Source: Devosia aquimaris (GTDB taxonomy: Bacteria > Pseudomonadota > Alphaproteobacteria > Rhizobiales > Devosiaceae). Taken from it: DNA of 64,000 nt. The stretch's first letter is position 1. The number at the start of each line of letters is the position of its first letter. Of the stretch, positions 17,292-26,353 are shown piece after piece. The stretch covers positions 682,001 through 746,000 of the forward strand of contig NZ_JAIEZN010000002.1 of the NCBI RefSeq assembly GCF_020169335.1, given 5' to 3'. The notes below the pieces were generated by a model. It worked only from the letters and a program-made list of their open reading frames with translations, made no database searches and was not told the DNA's origin. A program made the translations under genes and the position numbers.

Positions 17292-17316
17292 CTAATGTTA
17301 ACATCGTCAACATTAG
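17292..17316. promoter_or_regulatory. Predicted operator upstream of the FecBCD-type operon
   Basis: CTAATGTT (17292-17299) and AACATTAG (17309-17316) form a perfect 8-bp inverted repeat with a 9-nt spacer, and the left half itself contains the palindrome ATGTTAACAT. It lies in a notably AT-rich island just upstream of a metal-chelate uptake operon. The size and position suit a Fur/Zur/MntR-like metalloregulator, but it is not a textbook Fur, Irr (ICE) or RirA (IRO) box. A leader of about 180 nt follows, with no B12-box or other riboswitch signature that I can recognise. Confidence 0.55.
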
Positions 17317-17496
17317 ATATGTGTACAGTGTAAACATGCCCTCAATAGCCACCACCCTCAGGTGGCCAAATCCCCCGCGACATCCCGTCCACAAAATATG
17401 ATATTTCAACTCTTGTTATTATCCTGTGTCCGGGCCTATACCCCCGCGCAGTTGACGGCGAGACCACCCGCCGCACGCACAGGATATCGCAACGCT

Positions 17497-18513
17497 ATGA
17501 AACTGCCCGTTTTCGCCGGCCTCCTCGCGCTGGCTGGCCTCGCCGCCACTCCGGCCCTTGCTGCCCCCACCACCTATCCGCTGACCATCGACAATTGCGG
17601 CGTCAGCATCACCTTCGACAAGGCGCCCGAACGCGCCGTGGGCCTGGGCCAGAACAGCGCCGAGATCCTGCTCATGCTGGGCCTTGAGGATCGCATGGTT
17701 GGCACGGCCTTCTGGCCCAACAAGGTGCTGCCCCAGCTCGCCGAGGCTAATGGCAAGGTGCCGGTGCTGACTATTGAGTTCCCCACTTTTGAATCCATCC
17801 TGGCCACCAATCCCGATTTCGTCGCTGCCGCTCTGCCCAGCCTGATTGGTCCGTCCAGCAAGGTCGCCAAGCGCGAGGATTTCGATGCGCTGGGCATTCC
17901 CAGCTACATCTCGCCCAGCACCTGCGTGGCCGATGGCAATGCCACTGACAAGTTCGGCTATGGCGACCGCAGCGCCCTGTGGAACATGGATACGCTCTAC
18001 AAGGAGATCGACGATCTCGCCCGCATCTTCGACGTGGCCGACAAGGGCGAGGCCGTGATTGCCGACCTCAAGGCCCGCGAGGCCGCCCTGCGCGCCGATG
18101 CGCCCAAGGACGGCAAGGCGCTCTCCTATGTCTTCTGGTTCTCCAGCCCCGAGCCTTCGGCCGATGCTTATGTCGGCGGCAAATACAGCGCCTCCGGCTT
18201 CATCGCCGATGTCCTGGGCGGCACCAATGCCATCACCAATGACGCTGAATCCCCTGCCGTCGGCTGGGAAAGCATCATTGCCAGCAATCCCGACGTCATC
18301 GTCGTCACCCAGGTGGATCGCAACCGCTGGGAGCTCGATAAGGCCCAGGCCAAGATCGACTTCCTCAAGTCCGATCCGGCCACCAGCCAGATGCCGGCCG
18401 TGCAGAACAATGCGCTCATCATCATGCCCGCCCAGGCGATGAACCCGAGCGTCCAGACCATCTTTGGCGCCGAGACGGTGGCCGAGCAGCTCAAGGCTCT
18501 CGGCCTCAAGTGA
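17497..18513 (+). CDS. ABC transporter substrate-binding protein (FecB/BtuF-like, metal-chelate type)
   Basis: 338 aa with a Sec signal peptide (MKLPVFAGLLALAGLAATPALA). The mature protein starts with TYPLTIDNCGVSITFDKAPERAVGL, typical of class III binding proteins for siderophores, haem or cobalamin; the YPLTxDNCG start also occurs in deazaflavin/F420-0-like uptake annotations, so the ligand is open. The C-terminal VGWESIIASNPDVIVV segment also fits. ATG 17497 is chosen because the signal peptide begins there. First gene of a three-gene operon; its stop overlaps the permease GTG start. Confidence 0.88.
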   Translation: MKLPVFAGLLALAGLAATPALAAPTTYPLTIDNCGVSITFDKAPERAVGLGQNSAEILLMLGLEDRMVGTAFWPNKVLPQLAEANGKVPVLTIEFPTFESILATNPDFVAAALPSLIGPSSKVAKREDFDALGIPSYISPSTCVADGNATDKFGYGDRSALWNMDTLYKEIDDLARIFDVADKGEAVIADLKAREAALRADAPKDGKALSYVFWFSSPEPSADAYVGGKYSASGFIADVLGGTNAITNDAESPAVGWESIIASNPDVIVVTQVDRNRWELDKAQAKIDFLKSDPATSQMPAVQNNALIIMPAQAMNPSVQTIFGAETVAEQLKALGLK

Positions 18514-19568
18514 CGACCACTCTCGCCACCATCAGCGCGGCGCCGCCGCTGCGCCGCTGGCTTGTGCCCGCGGCGTGGCTGCTGGCGAGCCTGCTCGCCA
18601 TCGCGCTGGTGGTCGCCATCAGCGTGGGGGTCGGCGATCTGCCGATCTCCATGTCGACCACCTTTTATGCCATCACCAACAAGCTCGGGTTCACCGCCGT
18701 CGCGCTCAACCCCATGCATGAGACGGTCATCTGGGAATATCGGTTGAGCCGGGCCCTGGTCGCCGTGTTCTGCGGCGCGGGCCTGGCCCTCTGCGGGGCG
18801 ATTCTGCAGTCCCTGCTGCGCAACCCCCTGGCCGAGCCCTATGTGCTGGGCATTTCCGCCGGCGCCTCCACCGGTGCGGTGGCCGTGGTCATCCTGGGCA
18901 TTGGCGCCGGCGCCATCTCGCTCTCGGCCGGCGCCTTCGTCGGCGCCTTTGCCGCCTTCTTCTTCGTTGCCATTCTCTCCAATGGCGCGCGCGGCGGCGC
19001 TGACCGCACCATTCTGGCCGGTGTTGCCGCCTCCCAGCTCTTCAACGCCGCCACCGCCTATGTCGTCACCACCTCGGGCAATGCCCAGCAGGCGCGCGAC
19101 GTCATGTTCTGGCTGCTGGGCAGTTTCGGCGGCGTGCGCTGGCCCGAGTTCGTGCTGGTGTCCATCGTTGTCGGCGTCGCGCTGGTCATCTGCCTGCTCA
19201 ATGCCCGCGTGCTCGACGCCTTCGCCTTTGGCGACGAGGCCGCCGCATCGCTCGGCGTCGATGTCGGCCGCACGCGCATCCTGTTCTTCGCGCTCACCGC
19301 CGTCATCACCGCCACCATCGTCAGCATGGTCGGCACCATCGGCTTTGTCGGCCTGGTCGTGCCCCATGCCGCCCGCTATGTCGTCGGGCCCCTGCATGCG
19401 CGTCTGCTGCCTGCCTGCGCCATTGCCGGGGCCATCTTCATGGTGCTGGCCGATATCGCCTCGCGCAGCCTCATCCCCCAGCAGGTGCTGCCCATTGGTG
19501 TTGTCACCGCGCTCGTCGGCGTGCCCTTTTTCGCCATCATTCTCTATCGGCTGCAGCGCCCGTCATGA
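18510..19568 (+). CDS. FecCD-family ABC transporter permease
   Basis: 352 aa, GTG start overlapping the preceding stop (GTGA). Around nine to ten hydrophobic helices. The YRLSRALVAVFCGAGLALCGAILQ and NPLAEPYVLGISAGASTGAV blocks define the FecCD/BtuC permease family. The C-terminal GTIGFVGLVVPHAARYVVG coupling segment contacts the ATPase. It imports a metal chelate across the inner membrane together with the flanking genes. Confidence 0.95.
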   Translation: MTTTLATISAAPPLRRWLVPAAWLLASLLAIALVVAISVGVGDLPISMSTTFYAITNKLGFTAVALNPMHETVIWEYRLSRALVAVFCGAGLALCGAILQSLLRNPLAEPYVLGISAGASTGAVAVVILGIGAGAISLSAGAFVGAFAAFFFVAILSNGARGGADRTILAGVAASQLFNAATAYVVTTSGNAQQARDVMFWLLGSFGGVRWPEFVLVSIVVGVALVICLLNARVLDAFAFGDEAAASLGVDVGRTRILFFALTAVITATIVSMVGTIGFVGLVVPHAARYVVGPLHARLLPACAIAGAIFMVLADIASRSLIPQQVLPIGVVTALVGVPFFAIILYRLQRPS

Positions 19569-20326
19569 CCATCAAGGCCGATAATCTGATCTGGAAGATC
19601 GGGTCCAAACCCATCGTCAACGGCGTATCGCTCGCCGTGCGTCCTGGCCAGACGCTGGGCCTGCTCGGCCCCAATGGCTCGGGCAAGACCTCGCTGTTGC
19701 GCCTGCTCACCGGCCTGCGCCGCCCCCATGCGGGCGCCGTCACGCTCGATGGCACCGACATCGCCACCATCGGCCGCCGGGCCCTGGCCCGCCGCGTCGC
19801 CTTCATCGAGCAGCATGCCACCACCAGCGCCAATCTGCGCGTCATCGATGTGGTCAAGCTCGGCCGCTTCCCGCACCAGACCATGTTCTCCGGCTGGACC
19901 GCTGCCGACGCCACCGCCGTTGCCGAAGCCCTGGCGCGCACCGGCCTCACCGACAAGGCCGACCAGTCCTGGCAGAGCCTGTCGGGCGGGGAGCGCCAGC
20001 GCGCCCAGCTCGCCCGGGCCCTGGCGCAATCCCCGCGCGAACTCATTCTCGACGAGCCCACCAATCACCTCGACGTGCAGCACCAGATCAGCCTGTTGCG
20101 GCTGGTGTCAGACCTGCCGGTCACCAGCATCATCGCCCTGCACGATCTCAACCACGCCGCCATGTTCTGCGACGAGCTGCTGGTGCTGCAATCGGGCCAG
20201 GTCGTCGCCGCCGGCACGCCCGAAGCCGTGCTCACCCGCGACCTCCTCGCCGACGTCTTTCATGTCGACGCCCATGTCGAGCCCTCCCCCCACCACGCCC
20301 GCCCGCATATCCACTTCACGCGCTAG
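19565..20326 (+). CDS. ABC transporter ATP-binding protein (FecE-like)
   Basis: 253 aa, complete ATPase: Walker A GPNGSGKTS, signature LSGGERQRAQLARAL, Walker B LILDEPTNHLD, and the H-loop in ALHDLNHA. Its start overlaps the permease stop by 4 nt. It powers the FecBCD-type importer encoded with it. The C-terminal extension ends in a His-rich stretch (SPHHARPHIHF), possibly metal-related but unproven. Confidence 0.95.
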   Translation: MTIKADNLIWKIGSKPIVNGVSLAVRPGQTLGLLGPNGSGKTSLLRLLTGLRRPHAGAVTLDGTDIATIGRRALARRVAFIEQHATTSANLRVIDVVKLGRFPHQTMFSGWTAADATAVAEALARTGLTDKADQSWQSLSGGERQRAQLARALAQSPRELILDEPTNHLDVQHQISLLRLVSDLPVTSIIALHDLNHAAMFCDELLVLQSGQVVAAGTPEAVLTRDLLADVFHVDAHVEPSPHHARPHIHFTR

Positions 20327-20720
20327 CGGCAGGGCAGGGGCCGCGACCGTCCACCCCGGCGCCCAAACCGCGCGTATCTGCTCTGCCTCGGCCAGCCCCT
20401 CTGAGCTTGGCTCTCGCCAAGGCTGTCGTTCACCCAAATGCGCTGCTAATAGGATGAATCTGTGGGGCAAAAGCCCCAGGCGTTTGAGTGGACCGAGACG
20501 AGACGGATCGATGCTCTTTTCCCAGGTGTTTGGCTGCGGTTGGCCGTGGTCCAGGGGGCAAGCCCATCGCCACCAGGTGCCATCCCCTTCACCAATACAG
20601 CGCTCGTCCCGACGCACGGCTGCGTCCGGATCGGACGCTGATATCCCCACCATGCAACCTCAAGACCAACCAAAGCGGACCATTCCACAAATGCCCAGTC
20701 AGACACCCAAGGGGCGAGGC
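20327..20720. other. Gene-free stretch (394 nt)
   Basis: No convincing gene. It holds a small stem (GGGGC-aaaa-GCCCC) near 20463-20475, and otherwise unremarkable sequence before the protease gene. Confidence 0.5.
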
Positions 20721-21626
20721 ATGACCTCCAATATCGTCGCGGCGCTGCTGGGCACGGCGCTGCTCAGCCTGGTGGCCGCCGGTCCGGCCCAGGCGGTGAT
20801 CATTCTCGACAGCACCTGGGCCGATCAGGGCGGGGCGGAGGGTGCGGAAGGCGACGGCTTCGGCGCCGCCAAGGCGCTGGCCATGGAGCCGCAATTCTGC
20901 GCCATCATGAGCTTTTTCGACGGCGAGCAGATTGGCGGCTCCGGCACCTGGATCGGCAATGATCAGGACGGCACGGCCTATGTGCTGACGGCAGCGCATA
21001 ATTTCGGCGACTGGGACGATCCCGCCACCTGGACCTATTACACCCGCGCGGGCACCGAGTTCACCGGCAAGGCCGTCCATATCCATCCCAATTACGACGC
21101 CAACAGCGAAGAGACGCCGGGCTACGACATCGCCATCGTGGAATTGGATGGACCCGTCGAGGATTGCGACACCCCGCCTCTTCTCTATGGCGGCAGCGAT
21201 GAGCTGGGTCAGCTCGCCACCATGGTCGGCTTTGGCTCGCGGGGCATTGGCTCGGTCGGCCAGGATGACAAATACTACACCAGCCAAGATGCCGCTGCGG
21301 CGCGCAACATCATCGACGTGGTCGAGGATCCGGCCCCCGATGGCAAGGGCGGCAATCAACTGCTGGTCGATTTCGACAGCGAGGATGGCGCCAGCAATGT
21401 CTTTGACAACAGCGATCCCCTGCCGGTTGATGATTATGAAGGCGTGCTGGGGTCAGGAGACAGCGGCGGCTCGCTCTGGATCGAGACCGACGAGGGGTGG
21501 GCCATTGTCGGCGTCAACGACTGGGGCGACGACGCGGTCTATGGGTCCACCGGCGGCTTCGGGCGCATCAGCCCGCAATACGACTGGGTCAAATCCATCT
21601 TCGACGCGCATTTCACCAACGAATAG
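20721..21626 (+). CDS. Secreted trypsin-like serine protease
   Basis: 301 aa. A Sec signal peptide (about residues 1-26, ending PAQA) directs it to the periplasm or outside. The chymotrypsin-fold catalytic triad is visible: His in VLTAAHNF, Asp in YDIAIVEL, and Ser in GSGDSGGSLW. The mature protein is strongly acidic, with many Asp/Glu in surface segments. ATG 20721 is chosen for the signal peptide; GCGAGG precedes it. No neighbouring inhibitor or substrate gene is evident. Confidence 0.85.
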   Translation: MTSNIVAALLGTALLSLVAAGPAQAVIILDSTWADQGGAEGAEGDGFGAAKALAMEPQFCAIMSFFDGEQIGGSGTWIGNDQDGTAYVLTAAHNFGDWDDPATWTYYTRAGTEFTGKAVHIHPNYDANSEETPGYDIAIVELDGPVEDCDTPPLLYGGSDELGQLATMVGFGSRGIGSVGQDDKYYTSQDAAAARNIIDVVEDPAPDGKGGNQLLVDFDSEDGASNVFDNSDPLPVDDYEGVLGSGDSGGSLWIETDEGWAIVGVNDWGDDAVYGSTGGFGRISPQYDWVKSIFDAHFTNE

Positions 21627-21779
21627 CGGCGGCGGCGAACGGCAGCTGGCGACCCCATTGCGGGCGTTCAACGACCGTTCAACGCTACCCAAGACCTGCC
21701 ATTGGTCGTCGCTTCGCAAAGTCTGGCTTGTTCAACATGCAGCGCTGTGGGACATCCGGAGCAAGCTTGCGGCTCTTTG

Positions 21780-22967
21780 TTAGAATAGCGGCTGGTCGGC
21801 AAACAGGTCACCAATGATGCGATGAACTTTGTACCGCGCATATCCTTCTTGGCCTTCGACAAGTTCGCTCACCAAGCCGATGAGCACGTACCTTAATTTG
21901 GCCCCTTGGTACTCAAATTCAAACGAGGGCGCGCTGATTGCAACCCTAGGGATAGTACCATCGACGAAAATGTCGGCGGCCTGTTGGTCTAGCCAGCCGC
22001 TTAGGCTGATCCTCACAGTCTCCCCACCTTTGCGCTGCACCAGCAATTCCTCACCCTCCGGAATAAAGGTAAATTCCGCCGCAGGATCGGGCTCTCCCGG
22101 ATGGGCCTCCTCGACCCCACTGAAGCGGCCATGATAATAGGGGGTTCCCGTAAGGTTGACCGGCTGCTTCCTCAGACCTGAGTCGAAGTCGACGCCGTTA
22201 CCCCCGATCAAGGCACTCTTCATCGCTTTCGCTATCCGCACCGTGCTGGTGGGTACTGCCCTGGTCCGGTTGAAAGGTAGTTCCGCAGTTAGAAGCACCC
22301 CAGTGAAACTATCGAGCACCGGCCAGATTGCGTCTGGATCTGACGAGTCTGGATGCCTCTCAGGCAGTTCGGAGAAGGCAGCGCCCAACTCAACGAGATC
22401 GGGACGCCACACCTTGGTCAAGCCAACAGCGACACTCGTCTGCACGTATTGATAGGGGATGTCGGCAATATCGAAGTTGAACGAATATGGAGCGATTTCG
22501 TGCAGCCCCTCCTCGGTTGGCAAGGGCTGATCGGCGATCGCCTTCCGAACGTCTATGGTGGCAAATCCGTCGCCATAAGCCTGCACGAGAACGTTCCAGC
22601 CGTGTGGCTCCATCGAGTGGCCGCACACCATAGGGCGATCAATGATGTCGCCATAGCCCGGCCCACCCCACAGTATTCCAATGAGTATGGGCGTAGAACT
22701 GAGATCGAGCAGCACCGGATAGGTTGCCGAATAGCCTACTTCCGTCGCGGCGGGGACGGTCGCATACCATCCGTCGTCGCCCAATGCCGCGTTCGTATCG
22801 TTCAGGTAGGCCTCCATCCGCCGATCCTGCTCAGCTTCGAGGCCAGGAGGAACTGGGCAGGCATAGAGGTTGATGTTGGGAGCAGGTGGCGAGGCAATAG
22901 GATCAACTGCAAATGTATGGCTCTGGCCAACTAATGCAAGAATGAGACCTATCGAAAAACTGCGCAC
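21780..22967 (-). CDS. Secreted protein of unknown function, lower-GC
   Basis: 395 aa from a GTG start at 22967 with AGGAGACC in front. A signal peptide (MRSFSIGLILALVGQSHTFA) predicts export. The mature part has no recognised domain; it has two isolated cysteines (in LYACPV and MVCGHS) and a long beta-rich look. Codon use is clearly less GC-biased than neighbours, suggesting horizontal acquisition. It is transcribed alone. Confidence 0.7.
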   Translation of the reverse strand: MRSFSIGLILALVGQSHTFAVDPIASPPAPNINLYACPVPPGLEAEQDRRMEAYLNDTNAALGDDGWYATVPAATEVGYSATYPVLLDLSSTPILIGILWGGPGYGDIIDRPMVCGHSMEPHGWNVLVQAYGDGFATIDVRKAIADQPLPTEEGLHEIAPYSFNFDIADIPYQYVQTSVAVGLTKVWRPDLVELGAAFSELPERHPDSSDPDAIWPVLDSFTGVLLTAELPFNRTRAVPTSTVRIAKAMKSALIGGNGVDFDSGLRKQPVNLTGTPYYHGRFSGVEEAHPGEPDPAAEFTFIPEGEELLVQRKGGETVRISLSGWLDQQAADIFVDGTIPRVAISAPSFEFEYQGAKLRYVLIGLVSELVEGQEGYARYKVHRIIGDLFADQPLF

Positions 22968-23327
22968 GGAGGTCTCCTAAATCCACCACAATAAGCTGCG
23001 CACAACTGGGACCAAGTCAAGCTTTCGCATACCCACTACAGCGGGAATCGCTCCACAGACGCTGCATGTAGCACTGCCGGACGATGTGATAGTTCCGGGC
23101 AGGGCCCGATACGTAACGCGCGTGGTATGGTCGCCATTAGGTTCGCCGGGATACGCCGCATGGTGGTGGCAGTAGCTGTTCTCACGACGTCTCGCCACCT
23201 TCCACTTTGGCGGGCTTTGCTCCGAAACCCGTCAGTCCGCTTCCCACCCACCTCAGCCGTTCAGGCAGGCCTGTGCCCAAGGAACCTCAAGCCCGACGGC
23301 GCAGCCGCCATTGGCTCCCTGTCTGTC
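22968..23327. other. Gene-free stretch (360 nt)
   Basis: No supported gene. One 73-codon minus-strand open frame (22977-23198) has a CSVCG motif but no ribosome binding site and no family similarity that I recognise; it could be a decayed fragment of foreign origin, sharing the lower-GC look of the gene at 21780. Confidence 0.4.
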
Positions 23328-23516
23328 CTACGCCTGGTCTTCATCGCCGCTGTCGCGCTCAGGCTTGTCATAGTGGCCTTTGATGGCCTTCTCGCGCTCC
23401 CGATGCAGGTCCAACTGCGAACGCACCATCGCGCCGCTGCTGATGCGCAGATACCGCGCAAACCCAACAACAAGAAGCAGGACGACCAGCAGGACGGCGT
23501 AATCCAAAAAGCTCAT
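23328..23516 (-). CDS. Small single-pass membrane protein, 62 aa
   Basis: The N-terminus is a transmembrane helix (FLDYAVLLVVLLLVVGFA), followed by a charged tail with HREREKAIKGHYDKPERD and an acidic end. ATG 23516 has GGAG 11 nt upstream. Too short for a confident family; resembles other orphan tail-anchored or YnbE-like small proteins only in general architecture. Confidence 0.55.
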   Translation of the reverse strand: MSFLDYAVLLVVLLLVVGFARYLRISSGAMVRSQLDLHREREKAIKGHYDKPERDSGDEDQA

Positions 23517-23842
23517 GTGCCGCGGCTCCAAAAAATGTTTTAGGTATCAATAGGTTATTTGCTTAGGCGTTGAGCCCGGCCGCCGCCCACGCCCAGCCCC
23601 CAGCCCACCCCCCGGCGTGACCCGCCGCCCACATGCCGGGCGCAGCGCTGCCCGGCGGGTGCGGGCATTTCCCCCTTGCCGCCAGGTCGGACTCTGACCC
23701 AACAGCACGCCGGGCATCTCCCCAATGCCCTCGGCCTTAACGATGCGTGAATTGTGCGCGATCATTCCCGGTCGCGGCTAAAGGTCCCATAAAGAAATCC
23801 TGTGCTATCAAGAAGATCGGTGCAACAACCATTGTTCGACTG
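23517..23842. other. Gene-free stretch upstream of the diguanylate cyclase
   Basis: C-rich sequence with a strong stem (GCCGGGC at 23635-23641 and GCCCGGC at 23650-23656, enclosing the palindrome GCAGCGCTGC). An upstream in-frame GTG at 23747 could extend the next gene, but has no ribosome binding site. Confidence 0.4.
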
Positions 23843-25024
23843 ATGCAGCGTCAAACTGAATCGAGCGATCTCTACAAGGCCCTCGTAGAGGCTCTGTCCG
23901 ACAATGTGCTGCCAACAGCGTCCATTGGGTTGATCCTTTTGGGCAGCGGTCTTTACACCTACAGCCAGACCAATGATGCCGTTGCCCTGGCCCTGACGAT
24001 CTTCGGGGGCCTGGCGTCGGTTCTCAAAGTCTTTCTGATCTTCTTTCATCGTCGGACCATGCGTGTTCAATCCCCCACGCTTTCGGTCATCAGGCGGTTC
24101 GAAACCAGTCACGCCATTGCGACCTGGTGCATGGCGGCGCCCATTGGCGGCTTGAGCGCGCTCATGTTCTCTTTGCCCGAGCTGCATCTCCATGTCGTGG
24201 GGACCGCCCTGCTCTTTGGGTACTGCGCCGGCGTAGCCACCCGCATATCGGTGCGCCCCGTGATCGCCATGGGCGCCGTGATCCTCGCCGCGGCGCCGGC
24301 CATTGCTTCGGCGCTGATGTTTACACAGGATGCGCGGGTCCTGATCGCTGCGGTCTTCGTGCTGTTTTTCCTGAACGCTGTGGAGACCATTACCCATCTT
24401 CACCGGAACGCGAGCCGCCTCATCGCGATGCGCCTGAAAGTGGCAAATCTGGCGCGGCTCGATCCACTAACGTCACTCAGAAATCGTCTTGGCTTGCAGG
24501 AGGCCTTCAACGCCTTGCCGCCAGATCGGGGCGGCGCGATTGCGGTCCATGCCTTCGACTTGGATGGCTTCAAGTCGGTCAATGATCAATTCGGCCACGC
24601 GACAGGGGATCGGTTGCTGCAGGCGCTCTCCGAAAGATTGCGCCGTGTTGTTGGGCATAACGGTGTGGTCGCTCGCGTCGGCGGAGACGAGTTCGTGGTC
24701 TTGCAGACAGGCCTCGATAGTGAGTCCGGTCCGGGCCTTATGGCCAGCAATATCCATCGTGAACTGACCCAGCCTTATGAAGTTGGCACCGGCCAACCTG
24801 TCCACATCGGCCTTAGCCTTGGCTTCAGCATTGCCGACGAAAGCGGCGGATCGCTGGACGCGCTCGTCCGCGAAGCCGACGCGGCAAGCTATGACGTCAA
24901 GAGAAGCGGCGGCGGTTTTCGCGCCCACCTGTCACCACAGTGGGTCCAGACAGAAGCGCCAAGAAGTGGGCATGCGCGGCGGAAGCCCGAGGTCCTGACA
25001 CCGCAAGGACGTCTCGCCATTTGA
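23843..25024 (+). CDS. Membrane-bound diguanylate cyclase (GGDEF)
   Basis: 393 aa from ATG 23843 (start uncertain). Residues about 20-195 contain roughly six hydrophobic helices (two pairs before the HRRTM loop and a cluster after). The GGDEF domain starts at DPLTSLRNRLGL and has the FDLDGFKSVNDQFGH metal-binding segment and the intact active site RVGGDEFVVL. It should therefore make c-di-GMP at the membrane. An RxxD-type inhibitory site is not obvious. No EAL domain is attached. It is transcribed alone. Confidence 0.9.
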   Translation: MQRQTESSDLYKALVEALSDNVLPTASIGLILLGSGLYTYSQTNDAVALALTIFGGLASVLKVFLIFFHRRTMRVQSPTLSVIRRFETSHAIATWCMAAPIGGLSALMFSLPELHLHVVGTALLFGYCAGVATRISVRPVIAMGAVILAAAPAIASALMFTQDARVLIAAVFVLFFLNAVETITHLHRNASRLIAMRLKVANLARLDPLTSLRNRLGLQEAFNALPPDRGGAIAVHAFDLDGFKSVNDQFGHATGDRLLQALSERLRRVVGHNGVVARVGGDEFVVLQTGLDSESGPGLMASNIHRELTQPYEVGTGQPVHIGLSLGFSIADESGGSLDALVREADAASYDVKRSGGGFRAHLSPQWVQTEAPRSGHARRKPEVLTPQGRLAI

Positions 25025-25283
25025 AGGCCTGACATCCAAAGCGCGACCAGGGCGATAGGCCGACGAACTGTCAGCGCCTGACGTGCCCTGCGCAAGAAGT
25101 TGCCTATTCCCCGCACACCCCAAGGCACCCGGCCTATTCCGGCAACGCCGTCTCCCCACCCCATAGCGGCCCCAGCTCTGCCCCGGCAGCCACGATCGCC
25201 CCCATGCCCCCCGGTTCCCCCGGGAACAGCCGCCCACGCAGACAGGCGATATCCTCAGGCCAGCTTTCATCAGGAGATCGCCC

Positions 25284-26018
25284 ATGCCCGCCACCGCACC
25301 GTCCATCCCCACCAGCACCCCAACGCGCGCGCCGATTCCCGCAGCCAAAGCCGTCCTGCTGGCCGGGTTGTTTGCCGCGCTGTCTGTCTCGGGCGCCGCC
25401 GCCAGCGATCTCGCAACCCCCCAAGCCGCCGTTGCGGCCTATCTCGATGGCGTGGCCGACCATGATCTGGCGGCGGTTCTGGCGGCCAGCGCCGTCGAGC
25501 CGATGAGCGAGCGGTTCGATTTCCCCGCCTATGTCGATCGCTATCAGATGCTCAACGTCGCCGTGCCCGCGCCGGCGACCGATCCCATGCTTGTGGCGAT
25601 CAACCGCGCCAATTTCACCGCCCAGATCGCCAAGCAGGTGCAGTTTCTCACCTATGGGTTGCTGAGCACCGTGGATATCGATCATGGGCGCCCGCTCACC
25701 ATGGACGCTGCCGGGGCGTCCGCCTTTGCCGCTGAGATCGATCCGTCCCGGCTTAAGGCTCTGGTCGTGCGCCAGATCGGAGAATTCGATCTGCCGGCCG
25801 ACAAACAGCCGCGCTATCGCGCCAATGCTGCCGCCCAGGCCGTCACCTATGGCGCCGACGAACAGGTGGAACTGGGCGCCGTGCTCGACTTCGAGGGGGC
25901 GACCTATCAGGTGGGCTTCACCGTGCTGCGCTACGGCCAGACCTGGGGCGTCAGCAGCCAGTCATCGGCTCTGGTGGGCACCAGCAGCCTGGGCACGCCC
26001 CAGCGGGTCACGCCCTAG
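25284..26018 (+). CDS. Secreted protein of unknown function
   Basis: 244 aa. A long N-region (about 22 residues, Pro/Thr-rich) is followed by a hydrophobic core (VLLAGLFAALSVSGAAA), a plausible signal peptide. The mature region begins LATPQAAVAAYLDGVADHDLAAVLAA, reminiscent of an NTF2-like/SnoaL helix, but no full family match is claimed. CAGGAGATC precedes the start. Ends at a hairpin shared with the convergent gene. Confidence 0.65.
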   Translation: MPATAPSIPTSTPTRAPIPAAKAVLLAGLFAALSVSGAAASDLATPQAAVAAYLDGVADHDLAAVLAASAVEPMSERFDFPAYVDRYQMLNVAVPAPATDPMLVAINRANFTAQIAKQVQFLTYGLLSTVDIDHGRPLTMDAAGASAFAAEIDPSRLKALVVRQIGEFDLPADKQPRYRANAAAQAVTYGADEQVELGAVLDFEGATYQVGFTVLRYGQTWGVSSQSSALVGTSSLGTPQRVTP

Positions 26019-26033
26019 CTGCGCGTGGCTCTG

Positions 26034-26072
26034 CCGGAATAGGCGATGGGGCAGGGCCCCGCCTATTCCGGA
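26034..26072. terminator. Hairpin shared by convergent genes
   Basis: CCGGAATAGGCG (26034-26045) pairs with CGCCTATTCCGG (26060-26071) as a 12-bp perfect stem. It includes the stop of the minus-strand gene at 26063. No T-run; probably a bidirectional terminator. Confidence 0.55.
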
Positions 26073-26353
26073 AATTCCCGCTCCACTCGCACATAGCCCG
26101 GCGAGGTTGGCCGGCGTCGGCGTTCGGTGGCCTTGCATTTCTTGATGATGGCGCGCACCCGCTTGATCACGCCGATGCCCATGCCCTCGATCTCGAGCAG
26201 TTCGGGCCCGGTCAGCTTGTCGATCTGGCCCAGGGTCTTGAGGCCGCAGAACTGCAGCCGCTTGCCGGTGCCGTCCTCGTCCCGCAGGTCGATGACGTTG
26301 ATCTCCTGCCATTTGACGGCGCCGCGCAGCCACGCCCGATAACTATCTGCCAT
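26063..26353 (-). CDS. Small helix-hairpin-helix protein resembling RNA polymerase alpha-CTD
   Basis: 96 aa from MADSYRAW at 26353, overlapping the stop of the upstream LysR gene by 11 nt. The central GLKTLGQIDKLTGPELLEIEGMG with the following VIKRVRAII matches the pattern of the RpoA C-terminal domain ([21 protein letters not shown]): a HhH fold that binds DNA and transcription factors. The C-terminus is very basic (KKCKATERRRRP). The close coupling with a LysR gene suggests a regulatory partner role, which is inference. A truncated copy lies at 17073-17190. Confidence 0.65.
   Translation of the reverse strand: MADSYRAWLRGAVKWQEINVIDLRDEDGTGKRLQFCGLKTLGQIDKLTGPELLEIEGMGIGVIKRVRAIIKKCKATERRRRPTSPGYVRVEREFPE

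Noticed and set aside
17317..17496. Cobalamin riboswitch in the leader of the FecBCD-type operon
   Set aside because: I looked for the B12-box consensus and its flanking stems and found no match; only short GC-rich stems are present.
22977..23198. 73-codon minus-strand frame with a CSVCG motif
   Set aside because: No ribosome binding site, poor codon pattern and no similarity that I recognise; treated as non-coding.
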